A program made the translations under genes and the position numbers. A DNA stretch of 64,000 nt from Bacilli bacterium. GTDB lineage: Bacteria; Bacillota_I; Bacilli_A; RF39; UBA660. Below are positions 7,562-15,800 of the stretch, in pieces. The notes below the pieces were generated by a model. It had not been told where the DNA came from. It did not search any database and worked only from the letters and a program-made list of their open reading frames with translations. Each line of letters begins with the position of its first letter. Position 1 is the stretch's first letter. The DNA is taken from NCBI GenBank assembly GCA_017436345.1, contig JAFSDH010000009.1, positions 46,615-110,614 on the forward strand. The letters are read 5' to 3'.

Positions 7562-8677
7562 ATGAGAAATAAAAAAGGTTTTACATTAATAGAATTACTT
7601 GCAGTAATTGTAATACTAGGTTTACTTATGGCAATAGCAATACCAAGTGTAACAAAGTATATTACACAGTCAAGAAAGAAGACGTTAGTTAATAGTATTG
7701 ATTCATTTATTACAGCGACAACAACTGCCGTAAATAATAACGAGTTTGGCGCTTTATCTGATCAAGATGTAATTTATTATATTCCTGTATCCAATATATC
7801 AACAAATTCATGTATTTCACTTGAAAAAGGTGGAACCGATCCGTTTGGAAATTGGATGGAAGCATATGTTGCGGTAAACTACAATGCATCAAAATATAGT
7901 TATGATTATTTCTTTACTTTCTATGATGATGCTGGATATGGTATGGCGCTTACAAAGAGTGATGCTATTAAACCTAGTGGTGATGGTCAAATTATGAATC
8001 CAACACCAGTAGATAGTAGTAACATAACAACTCAACTTGGTGGACGTGCAAAAGAAGCTAAAGTTTTATCTGTTGGTACTTGTAATTCTTCAATGACAGA
8101 AGTTGCTTGTGAAGGAAATGGAACTTCAATTGGAAGTTTAATTACATGTGGAAGTGAAAGCTTTTATGTGATAAGTGATAATTCTGATAGTGTAGATGTA
8201 TTAGCTAAACACAAAATTAATTTATCGACAACTAATCCAGTTCAAAGTTCGTCAGCTGGTGAAAAAGCATTTTCAAGTACTGAATATTGGTATCAAAGTG
8301 GTAATTTAAAACCACAATATGGTTCATCTTATCCTGCTTTTGTTTATGATTCTAATTCTTATTTATATGAATACGTTGAAGCGTATGAGCAATATTTAAT
8401 AAGTAAGGGTGTTACTAGTGCTAGTGCAACTTTAATATCCTATGAAAAAATGTTAGAATTAGGATGTGTTGGAGGAAGTACGATGACATGTAATAATTCA
8501 TCATACAAAAGTTGGTTAGTTCCAGGATATTATTGGTGGACAGGTAGTGCTGGTAATATGCAAGTTATTTGGCATGTTACAACGAGTGGAAGTTTTACTA
8601 CTTATTATGGTTACAGTCAACCTCATGGAGTTAGACCAGTTATTAATATTTCAAAATCTAATATTAAATTTAATTAA
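7562..8677 (+). CDS. Type IV pilin-like protein with C-terminal DUF6273/lectin-like domain (pseudopilin 2)
   Basis: 371 aa. Prepilin leader MRNKKG and FTLIELLAVIVILGLL as in pseudopilin 1; residues 1-148 are near-identical between the two proteins, indicating duplication or gene conversion. The unique C-terminal ~220 residues carry paired cysteines, the phrase VPGYYWWTGSAG and the ending HGVRPVINIS, features of the DUF6273/FISUMP-like domains common on surface proteins of gut Firmicutes and resembling a C-type-lectin-like fold. This would be a pilus-tip or minor pilin exposing an adhesive domain. It has its own sigma-A promoter, RBS AGAGGATG and terminator. Domain name is from memory of sequence patterns; a profile search would settle it. 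Confidence 0.8.
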   Translation: MRNKKGFTLIELLAVIVILGLLMAIAIPSVTKYITQSRKKTLVNSIDSFITATTTAVNNNEFGALSDQDVIYYIPVSNISTNSCISLEKGGTDPFGNWMEAYVAVNYNASKYSYDYFFTFYDDAGYGMALTKSDAIKPSGDGQIMNPTPVDSSNITTQLGGRAKEAKVLSVGTCNSSMTEVACEGNGTSIGSLITCGSESFYVISDNSDSVDVLAKHKINLSTTNPVQSSSAGEKAFSSTEYWYQSGNLKPQYGSSYPAFVYDSNSYLYEYVEAYEQYLISKGVTSASATLISYEKMLELGCVGGSTMTCNNSSYKSWLVPGYYWWTGSAGNMQVIWHVTTSGSFTTYYGYSQPHGVRPVINISKSNIKFN

Positions 8678-8699
8678 GAAAGCATAGCTTTCTTTTTTA
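8678..8699 (+). terminator. Intrinsic terminator of pseudopilin 2
   Basis: GAAAGC / GCTTTC stem with an ATA loop and T tract directly after the TAA; the same style as the terminator of pseudopilin 1. Confidence 0.8.
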
Positions 8700-8708
8700 T
8701 TTGTTTTA

Positions 8709-8737
8709 TAGACAAAAATCCTTTTTATATTTATAAT
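8709..8737 (+). promoter_or_regulatory. Sigma-A promoter for the deacetylase operon
   Basis: TAGACA (8709-8714), 17 bp, TATAAT (8732-8737); RBS AGGTGGG follows 11 bases later. Confidence 0.7.
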
Positions 8738-8759
8738 TAAAGTGATAGTAGGTGGGAAA

Positions 8760-10151
8760 ATGGTAAAATTTAATAAGATTTTTTTAATTATTGTTTTTGT
8801 ACTATCTTTGATGTGTTTTGGTGTTGTTCATATCTTTAATCATGCGATAAATTTAAAAGGTGATAAATATGTAACTATTCTTTTGAATGAAGAGTATCAT
8901 GAAAAAGGTGCGGTTAATGTTTATAATGAAAGTGATAAAGATATTGAAATAATAGGTGAAGTTGATAATACAAAGATAGGAACTTATAAAATAGAATATA
9001 GGTCTAATTATTTAGGTTTTGAATTTAAGAATTATCGATATGTTGATGTTGTTGATAAAGAAGCTCCTGTTATTACTTTAAAGGGGAAAGATGAAGTTAG
9101 AATATGTCCAAATGGTGATTATGATGAAGAAGGATATACTGCTTATGATAATTATGATGGGGATATTACTTCGAAAGTAGAAATTATTAAAAATGAAGAA
9201 AATATTACATATAAAGTTTTGGATAGTAGTAATAATTCTCATATAGTTAGTAGATTAATTAAGAAAGTGGATAATGAGTCTCCTAGCATTAAGTTAAAAG
9301 GAAGTTCTACTTATTATGTGGTAATTGATTCTAAATTTGAAGATCCTGGATATACAGTTTCTGATAATTGTGATAGTAAAGTTAAAGTCGAAGTTTCAGG
9401 AAGTGTAGATACTTCAAAAATAGGTACATATGAAATTATTTATACAGCAACAGATTCTAGTGGTAACTCTGTTGATATAAAAAGATATGTTAGAGTAAGA
9501 GATAAAGATATGAGTGAAAATACAGGAGTTATTTATTTAACTTTTGATGATGGTCCTTCTAGTAGTTCAACTCCTAAGATTTTAGATATTCTTGATAAGA
9601 AAAATGTTAAAGCAACGTTCTTCGTTATTAATCAAAATGATAATTTAAACTATTTGATTAAACGTGAATATGATTCAGGACATACAGTAGCACTTCATAG
9701 TTATACACATAATTATAGTAAGATATATGCTTCAAAAGATGCTTTTTATGAAGATTTAAATTTAATAAGTGCTAAGGTAGAGAAAATTACAGGAGAAAAG
9801 TCAATGATAATGCGTTTTCCTGGAGGAGGAAGTAATACTGTTAGTAAAAAATATCAAAAAGGTATTATGACAGATCTTACAAAGGAAGTAGTAGATTTAG
9901 GTTATCATTATTTTGATTGGAATGTATCAAGTGGTGATGCTGGTGGGGCAAAAAATAGTGATGATGTATATAATAATGTAGTTAATGGTCTTAAGAAAAA
10001 TAGAAATAATATTGTTCTAATGCATGATTTTTCTAATAGCAAAACCGTTAATGCTCTAGAAGCAATTATTGATTATGGACTTGCAAATGGCTATAGATTT
10101 GATAAAATAGATATGACAACACCAATGATTAGACATGGGGTAAATAATTAA
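8760..10151 (+). CDS. Membrane-anchored polysaccharide deacetylase with Ig-like domains
   Basis: 463 aa from the ATG after AGGTGGG; a GTG at 8742 precedes the RBS. An N-terminal signal anchor (about residues 6-28) leads to an extracellular region: a strand-rich segment, two DUF5011-type Ig-like repeats (each begins DxE(A/S)P and contains GYTxxDN), then a NodB/CE4 domain. Catalytic features are visible: TFDDGP (261-266, metal and base Asp), HSYTH (313-317, zinc His), RFPGGG, DWNVSSGD and LMHD. CE4 enzymes remove acetyl groups from peptidoglycan GlcNAc/MurNAc or other wall glycans, often giving lysozyme resistance. The next gene starts 12 bp downstream, so both are co-expressed. Exact substrate unknown. 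Confidence 0.9.
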   Translation: MVKFNKIFLIIVFVLSLMCFGVVHIFNHAINLKGDKYVTILLNEEYHEKGAVNVYNESDKDIEIIGEVDNTKIGTYKIEYRSNYLGFEFKNYRYVDVVDKEAPVITLKGKDEVRICPNGDYDEEGYTAYDNYDGDITSKVEIIKNEENITYKVLDSSNNSHIVSRLIKKVDNESPSIKLKGSSTYYVVIDSKFEDPGYTVSDNCDSKVKVEVSGSVDTSKIGTYEIIYTATDSSGNSVDIKRYVRVRDKDMSENTGVIYLTFDDGPSSSSTPKILDILDKKNVKATFFVINQNDNLNYLIKREYDSGHTVALHSYTHNYSKIYASKDAFYEDLNLISAKVEKITGEKSMIMRFPGGGSNTVSKKYQKGIMTDLTKEVVDLGYHYFDWNVSSGDAGGAKNSDDVYNNVVNGLKKNRNNIVLMHDFSNSKTVNALEAIIDYGLANGYRFDKIDMTTPMIRHGVNN

Positions 10152-10163
10152 GGAGTTTTAAAT

Positions 10164-11786
10164 ATGAATAAAAATAAGAGAGTAAAAAGATGGGGTTTTT
10201 TAATAAGTTTATTTATGTTATTTTTAGTTTCTCCTTTACGAGTAAATGCAGTTGAAGTTTTAACGTTAGTGGGAGATAGTTCGGTTTCTCCGGGAGCAAC
10301 AGTAAAGTATAATGTTGTAGTTACGCCAACTGATGCAACTACTTTAATAACTGATTTTAGTACAACGGTTACTTATGATAGTTCAGTTTTAACTCTTAGT
10401 CAAATTGAGTTAGGGACTGGTTGGAGTGGTCCAACAACAGCAGTTACTTCTGGTAAAACAATTAACTTTAGTAATGAAGCTGGAGTTAGTACTACAACTA
10501 CAGTTGCAACTTTAGTTTTTAAAGTTAATAAAACAGCTAGTTCTAATACTGCAACAATTACTTTAAAATCTTCTTATTATAATTTTAAAGATGTTGATGG
10601 GGAAACAATGGTACAAATTAATGATGTTACTAAGAGTTTAAATATTAAATCTAGTGATAATTCCCTAAAATCTTTAAAAGTTAATGGCGTTATAGTTGAA
10701 GGTTTTTCTAGTGATATATTTGAATATGAAGTTTTAGTTGAATCATCTGTTGAAGAAGCAAAAATTCTTGCAACTACTAATTCGACAAAAGCAACTTTAA
10801 AAACTGGTAGTGGTAATCGTACTGTGCCTCTTAATTATGGAGGAAACGTTGTTATCGTTACTGTTGTTAGTGAAAGTGGGCTTGAACAAAACTACGTTAT
10901 CAATATTACAAGGGAAGACACAAGAAGTACAGATACTACTTTAAAATCTATTACAATTGATGGTGTAAAAATTGATAATTTTAAGAGTAGTACTTATAAA
11001 TATAATGTTAAAAAATATAAAACAAGTGGTGTTACGATTGTAGCCGTTCCAAATGATGAAAAAGCAACTGTGGCTGTTTTAGCACCTTTACAAATAGTTG
11101 TTGGTGAAAATGTTTATACAGTTAGAGTAACTAGTGAAAATGGTGATACATCTGATTACACAGTTGTTGTTAATAATATTGACACACCTATAAATAAGAA
11201 ATTAAAAAATTTATCGATTCCAGGTTATAAACTTGCTTTTGATAAGAATAATAATCGTTATGAAATAAGATATAATAAAGAAAAGTTTAAGGATTTAAAA
11301 ATTCATTTTACTACAGTATCAGGTAATGATGAAGTTAAAGCTGTTTTATCTCCTGATATAAATAATAATAGAGAGGCTTTAAAAAATTTAAAGCCAGGAG
11401 ATGAAATTACTATTACTATTACTGGTATTGATGATGAAAGTGTTCAATATACTATTGTTATTTTAGAAGATAATCGTATTAATTTTTTCTTAATTTTAGA
11501 AATATTTATGATGGTGGTTATTGCAGTTTGTGCAGTGGTAGTTGCTAAAAAGAGAAAGAATAATAAAAGTAAAAAAGCTAAGAAAAGTACTTCTGTAAAA
11601 AAAGAAGTTATTACTAAAAAAGAGGTAAATTCTAAAAAAGAAGTATCAACTAAAACTGAAAAGCCAAAGAAAAAGAGATTTTCTATATTTGAAGATGAAT
11701 ATGAAGAAGTTGAAGTAGAAGTTGATGATACTGATTTAGATATTGATACTAAAGAATTAAGTACAAAAGATTTAAAATTAAAATAG
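10164..11786 (+). CDS. Surface protein with cohesin-like and cadherin-like beta-sandwich domains
   Basis: 540 aa. A signal peptide (to about residue 30, ending VNAVE) is followed by a cohesin-type domain (VSPGATVKYNVVVTP ... TYDSSVL ... ATLVFKV), then about three cadherin-like beta-sandwich repeats, each beginning with LK(S/N)L or LKSI and containing the YTVxV/YVINI ending. Near residue 435-460 a single membrane helix is followed by a Lys-rich stretch, a run of KKE/KK repeats and an acidic tail in the cytoplasm. The layout suggests an anchored wall protein displaying interaction modules outside; no dockerin partner is seen in the window. RBS AAGGAG overlaps the end of the deacetylase. Function beyond adhesion or scaffolding is unknown. 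Confidence 0.75.
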   Translation: MNKNKRVKRWGFLISLFMLFLVSPLRVNAVEVLTLVGDSSVSPGATVKYNVVVTPTDATTLITDFSTTVTYDSSVLTLSQIELGTGWSGPTTAVTSGKTINFSNEAGVSTTTTVATLVFKVNKTASSNTATITLKSSYYNFKDVDGETMVQINDVTKSLNIKSSDNSLKSLKVNGVIVEGFSSDIFEYEVLVESSVEEAKILATTNSTKATLKTGSGNRTVPLNYGGNVVIVTVVSESGLEQNYVINITREDTRSTDTTLKSITIDGVKIDNFKSSTYKYNVKKYKTSGVTIVAVPNDEKATVAVLAPLQIVVGENVYTVRVTSENGDTSDYTVVVNNIDTPINKKLKNLSIPGYKLAFDKNNNRYEIRYNKEKFKDLKIHFTTVSGNDEVKAVLSPDINNNREALKNLKPGDEITITITGIDDESVQYTIVILEDNRINFFLILEIFMMVVIAVCAVVVAKKRKNNKSKKAKKSTSVKKEVITKKEVNSKKEVSTKTEKPKKKRFSIFEDEYEEVEVEVDDTDLDIDTKELSTKDLKLK

Positions 11787-11816
11787 AAATAAACTAAGGT
11801 TTATTTCTATATTTTT
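11783..11816 (+). terminator. Intrinsic terminator after the cohesin-like gene
   Basis: 12-bp perfect stem ATAGAAATAAAC / GTTTATTTCTAT, loop TAAG, then T-rich tail; it overlaps the stop codon. Confidence 0.8.
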
Positions 11817-11828
11817 CTGGAGGTGTAT

Positions 11829-12347
11829 ATGAAAATATTTGTTCCTGATAGTTATTATAAAAATGTTTATGATATTGATTATGATAATTTATATAAGAAG
11901 AAAATTAAATGTATAATGTTTGATCTGGATAATACTTTAGCTTTAATCGATGAAGGTATTCCTCCTGAAAAAGTTATTAAATTTATTAAAAATCTTAATA
12001 AAAAATTTGATACTTATATTGTTTCAAATAATAATAGAGCTAGAATAGAGAAGTTTTGTAGTCATTTTGATTCTGTTTTTGTTGCGATGGCAATGAAACC
12101 TTTGGGAAAAGGATTTAGAACAATTCAGAAGCTTGGTAATTATGATAAAAGAGAAATGTGTATTATTGGGGATCAGTTAATGACTGATATATTAGGTGGT
12201 AATAGATTTGGTTGTTATACTATATTAGTTGATCCTCTTGGTAAGAAGGATTTAAAGATAACTTCTTTGAACAGAACTCTTGAAAATATTGTTTTGAAGA
12301 ATTTATCTAAAAAGGGTATTTTAGAAAGAGGGAAATACTATGAATAA
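11829..12347 (+). CDS. yqeG: YqeG family HAD IIIA-type phosphatase
   Basis: 172 aa from the ATG six bases after RBS GGAGG; the in-frame GTG overlaps that RBS and is rejected. HAD motif I is MFDLDNTL; motif II lies in YIVSNNN; Lys in MKPLGKG; the late Asp is IIGDQLMTDILGG. HAD IIIA phosphatase of unknown physiological substrate; in many Firmicutes it sits before yqeH, as here (8-bp overlap), and is related to mitochondrial PGP phosphatase GEP4. A role in lipid or RNA/ribosome metabolism cannot be decided from sequence. Confidence 0.9.
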   Translation: MKIFVPDSYYKNVYDIDYDNLYKKKIKCIMFDLDNTLALIDEGIPPEKVIKFIKNLNKKFDTYIVSNNNRARIEKFCSHFDSVFVAMAMKPLGKGFRTIQKLGNYDKREMCIIGDQLMTDILGGNRFGCYTILVDPLGKKDLKITSLNRTLENIVLKNLSKKGILERGKYYE

Positions 12348-13347
12348 TGAGAAGATTTGTATTGGATGTGGTGCCAAACTACAAGATGAAAATATATCTT
12401 TAGAGGGATATACTAGTAATATTGAAAATGATATTTGTAGTCGTTGTTTTAGAATGAAGAACTATGGTGAATATCAAATTATTGCTAAATCTAATGAAGA
12501 ATATATTGAGATTTTAAAGGAAGTTGATAAGACTAAAGATTTAGTTTTATATATAGTTGATTCTTTAAATTTTGGCGAAGATATTACAAGTATCAGGGAG
12601 TATATATCTAATAATATTATTTTAGTTTTAAATAAAAGAGATGTTTTACCTAAAAGTGTTAAAGATAATAAATTGAAAGAATATCTAAAAAATTTCAATT
12701 TAGATTTTAAAGATATAATTGTTGTTAGTTGTCATAAAAATTATAATATTGATGAATTAATGGCTATGATTAAGAAATATAAGTCTAGTCGTAATGTTTA
12801 TGTTGTTGGTAATACTAATGTTGGTAAGAGTAGTTTAATAAATAAACTTATTAAAAATTATTCTGAATATGAAGGGGAACTTACTATTTCACCAATGCCT
12901 TCTACAACGCTTAATAAAATTAGTATAAAGTTAAGTGATGATTTAACTATTATAGATACACCAGGACTTGTAAATAGAGGAAATATTATTAATTATGTAG
13001 ATAATAGTTTGCTTAAGAAGATTAATCCGAGAAAGGAAATCAAGCCTAAGACATATCAAATTAAAGTTGGTCAATGTTTAGTAATTGGTGATTTATTTAG
13101 AATAGATTATGTTGAAGGAGAAAAAAATAGTTTTACTTTATATGTATCTAATGATTTAAAAGTAAAAAGATATAATATGAATAAATGTACTTTATTAAAG
13201 GATAAACCTAAAACTAGTTATGAAATAGGATATCATAAAGATTTAGTTATTGATGGTTTAGGTTTTATAAAGATTGTTTCTAAAGCTTTGGTAGATGTTT
13301 ATGTAGACATAAACGTTAATGTATTTGAAAGGGAAGCTTTAATTTAA
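12340..13347 (+). CDS. yqeH: YqeH ribosome-biogenesis GTPase (circularly permuted)
   Basis: 335 aa. An N-terminal zinc finger (C7-x2-C10 ... C33-x2-C36) precedes a circularly permuted GTPase: G4 NKRD (98-101) comes before G1 GNTNVGKSS (157-165) and G3 DTPG (206-209). A C-terminal domain of about 110 residues probably binds RNA. YqeH is needed for 30S subunit assembly in Bacillus. It overlaps yqeG by eight bases and is followed by a terminator; the usual next genes (aroE, yhbY, nadD) are absent here. Confidence 0.93.
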   Translation: MNNEKICIGCGAKLQDENISLEGYTSNIENDICSRCFRMKNYGEYQIIAKSNEEYIEILKEVDKTKDLVLYIVDSLNFGEDITSIREYISNNIILVLNKRDVLPKSVKDNKLKEYLKNFNLDFKDIIVVSCHKNYNIDELMAMIKKYKSSRNVYVVGNTNVGKSSLINKLIKNYSEYEGELTISPMPSTTLNKISIKLSDDLTIIDTPGLVNRGNIINYVDNSLLKKINPRKEIKPKTYQIKVGQCLVIGDLFRIDYVEGEKNSFTLYVSNDLKVKRYNMNKCTLLKDKPKTSYEIGYHKDLVIDGLGFIKIVSKALVDVYVDINVNVFEREALI

Positions 13348-13373
13348 AGAAAACTTTATGTTTTCTTTTTTTT
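13346..13373 (+). terminator. Intrinsic terminator of yqeG-yqeH
   Basis: AAAGAAAAC / GTTTTCTTT stem with a TTTAT loop and a T tract. Confidence 0.75.
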
Positions 13374-13395
13374 ATGTAAAAATTGGTCAAAAGAT

Positions 13396-13425
13396 TTGTC
13401 TTTATATATGGATTTGTATTATAAT
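13396..13425 (+). promoter_or_regulatory. Possible sigma-A promoter for the hydrolase-murF-ddl operon
   Basis: TTGTCT (13396-13401), 18 bp, TATAAT (13420-13425). The leader before the GGGTG ribosome site is very short. Confidence 0.45.
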
Positions 13426-13441
13426 TAATATGGGTGTAAAT

Positions 13442-14164
13442 ATGAAAATAAACGTTAAAGATATAGATGTTAATTACATACAATATGGTAAGGGTAAAGA
13501 TATTGTTTTACTTCATGGGTGGGGTCAAAATATTGAGATGATGCGACCACTTGGTGATAGACTTCAAGATAAGTATCGTATTACGATTATTGATTTACCT
13601 GGTTTTGGAGAAAGCGAAGAACCTAAAGAAGTATTTAGTGTATATGATTATTGTAGTGTAGTAGAAGAAATACTAAAGAAAATTAAAGTGAAAAAACCAA
13701 CAATGATAGGTCATTCTTTTGGTGGGAGAGTATCAATTGTTTATGCATCACGTAATGATGTAGATAAAGTAATATTATTTGGTAGTCCATGTATAAGACA
13801 TGAAGAAAAGTTAAGCTTAAAGGTTCGTTTTTTAAAGTTTATGAAAAAGGTACCTTTAGTTAATAAATTAGAAGGATTTGCGAAAAGACATATTGGAAGT
13901 CGTGATTATAAAAATGCGAGTGAAATGATGCGTAAGATATTAGTAGAAACTGTTAATGAAGATTTATCAGAATGTGCAAAGAAAATTGATGCTTCAACTT
14001 TATTAATTTGGGGTGATAATGATTTGGAAGAACCAGTTGAACGAGCTCAAGAGTTAGAAAAAATTATGAAAGATGCTGGTTTAATTGTATTTCCTAATTC
14101 CAGTCACTATGCTTATTTAGAAAATATTAATCAAGTTATAAAGATTATAAAAGAGTTTGTTTAG
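13442..14164 (+). CDS. Alpha/beta hydrolase
   Basis: 240 aa from MKINVKDIDVNYIQYG; an earlier in-frame ATG at 13358 lies in the yqeH terminator and is rejected. Oxyanion motif HGWGQ (25-29), nucleophile elbow GHSFGG (Ser92), acid in GDND (Asp194) and His222 in SSHYAYLE form a complete catalytic triad. It belongs to the small esterase/lipase-like group of the fold; substrate unknown. It is followed at 10 bp by murF and then ddl, so it may be used in envelope metabolism, but that is inference from position only. Confidence 0.88.
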   Translation: MKINVKDIDVNYIQYGKGKDIVLLHGWGQNIEMMRPLGDRLQDKYRITIIDLPGFGESEEPKEVFSVYDYCSVVEEILKKIKVKKPTMIGHSFGGRVSIVYASRNDVDKVILFGSPCIRHEEKLSLKVRFLKFMKKVPLVNKLEGFAKRHIGSRDYKNASEMMRKILVETVNEDLSECAKKIDASTLLIWGDNDLEEPVERAQELEKIMKDAGLIVFPNSSHYAYLENINQVIKIIKEFV

Positions 14165-14174
14165 GAGTGATTTT

Positions 14175-15788
14175 ATGGTAGGTTATGCTTATATTGTATT
14201 TGGAATTTTACTTATTTATTCTATGATTAAGACAAGAAGAAGTTTGCATATGTTACAACAAAATTTATATAATGAAAATAATCGTTATTTAAAATGGGTT
14301 AGTAAAAATAAAAAAGAAATATATAAAGGTTTAGATGTATTTGGAATCTTTTTTGTTTTCTGTTTTGCATGGTGTTTTAATACATATGTAATGTTTTATT
14401 TCTTAGGACTTATCTTTTTATTATATGTGATTTGTACTTATAATTTATTTAAAAATAAAAAGAAAGAACAAAATAAGAAACCGTTAGTTTATACAGCTAG
14501 AGTTAAAAGATTAGTTGTTACAACTTTTATTTTATATTTAATTCCTTGTGTTTTAGGAATTGTTCGTGAACAAAATTTAAATGATTTTACTTTTGTTATG
14601 TCAATCATGGCAACATTAAACTTTTATGTAGTTTATATTGCAAAAGTAATTAATACTCCGATTGAGAAATTAGTTTATAAATATTATGAAAGTAAGGCTA
14701 AAAAGAAACTTGCTAGTATGCCTAATTTAAAAGTTATAGGTATTACTGGTAGTTATGGGAAAACTAGTAGTAAAAATATTTTAGCAGATGTTTTAAATAT
14801 TAAGTTTAATACATTACCAACACCTAAAAGTTTAAATACTTTTAATGGGCTTATGATAACTGTTAATAATAAATTAACTAAATTTGAAGATTGTTTTATT
14901 GCTGAGATGGGTGCTTATGTAAAAGGAGAAATAAATGGGTTATGTAAGTTAGTTAATCCTAAATATGGAATCATCACTAGTATTGGTACTGCTCATTTAG
15001 AAACTTTTGGAAGTGAAAAAGCTATTCAAGAAGGGAAGATGGAATTAATTGAATTCTTACCTGAAGATGGTGTTGGTGTTTTAAATCGTGATGATGAAAA
15101 ACAAAGAGATTATAAAATTAAGAAAAAGGATCATTGTAAAATATTATGGGTAGGTATTGATACTAAAGATTTAGTTGATGTTAAAGCATCTAATATTAAG
15201 TGTAATGGCGAAGGTACTACTTTTGATTGTACTTTTAAAGGTGATAAGAAAAAGTATTCATTTCAAACTAAGCTACTAGGTAAACATAATGTTTATAATA
15301 TTATTTCTGCATTGGCTTTAGGATATGAATTTGGTATTAGTATTGATAAACTTCAACAAGCAGTAAAAAAGATAAAAACGATTGAACATCGTTTAGAAAT
15401 TAAGAAGTTTCCTAATTTTTATCAAATAGATGATGCTTATAATTCAAATCCAGTTGGAGCTAAGAGTGCTTTAGATGTTTTAGATATGATGAATGGAACT
15501 AAAGTAGTTGTTACACCGGGGATGGTAGAACTCGGTAAAAAAGAAGAATTCTATAATAAAGAATTTGGTAAACAAATTGCTGGTGTTGCTGATAAAGTTA
15601 TTTTAGTTGGTAAAGAAAAAACTAAACCAATTCTTGAAGGATTAAAAGAAGCTAAATTTAGTGATAAGAATATTGAAATAATTAATGATGTTAGGGAAGC
15701 ATATGTTATGCTTAATAAGATGAATTCTAAGAAAGATGTTTATGCTCTTTTTGAAAATGATTTACCTGATACGTACAATGAGAAATAG
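14175..15788 (+). CDS. murF: MurF-like D-Ala-D-Ala-adding ligase with N-terminal membrane domain
   Basis: 537 aa. ATG 14175 follows AGGAGTGA; an upstream in-frame TTG overlaps the preceding stop. Residues 1-165 hold about five hydrophobic segments, absent from classical cytosolic MurF. Then comes a Mur ligase ATPase: P-loop GSYGKTS (192-198), SLNTFNG, AEMGAYVKGEI, TSIGTAHLETFGS and NRDD; the C-terminal domain has DDAYNSNP and TPGMVELG, both MurF signatures. The enzyme should join D-Ala-D-Ala to the UDP-MurNAc tripeptide, and the gene for D-Ala-D-Ala synthesis (ddl) is next, 12 bp away. The membrane part suggests tethering of precursor synthesis to the membrane. The N-terminal uridine-binding domain of classical MurF appears replaced by the membrane region. 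Confidence 0.85.
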   Translation: MVGYAYIVFGILLIYSMIKTRRSLHMLQQNLYNENNRYLKWVSKNKKEIYKGLDVFGIFFVFCFAWCFNTYVMFYFLGLIFLLYVICTYNLFKNKKKEQNKKPLVYTARVKRLVVTTFILYLIPCVLGIVREQNLNDFTFVMSIMATLNFYVVYIAKVINTPIEKLVYKYYESKAKKKLASMPNLKVIGITGSYGKTSSKNILADVLNIKFNTLPTPKSLNTFNGLMITVNNKLTKFEDCFIAEMGAYVKGEINGLCKLVNPKYGIITSIGTAHLETFGSEKAIQEGKMELIEFLPEDGVGVLNRDDEKQRDYKIKKKDHCKILWVGIDTKDLVDVKASNIKCNGEGTTFDCTFKGDKKKYSFQTKLLGKHNVYNIISALALGYEFGISIDKLQQAVKKIKTIEHRLEIKKFPNFYQIDDAYNSNPVGAKSALDVLDMMNGTKVVVTPGMVELGKKEEFYNKEFGKQIAGVADKVILVGKEKTKPILEGLKEAKFSDKNIEIINDVREAYVMLNKMNSKKDVYALFENDLPDTYNEK

Positions 15789-15800
15789 GAGGATGATAAT

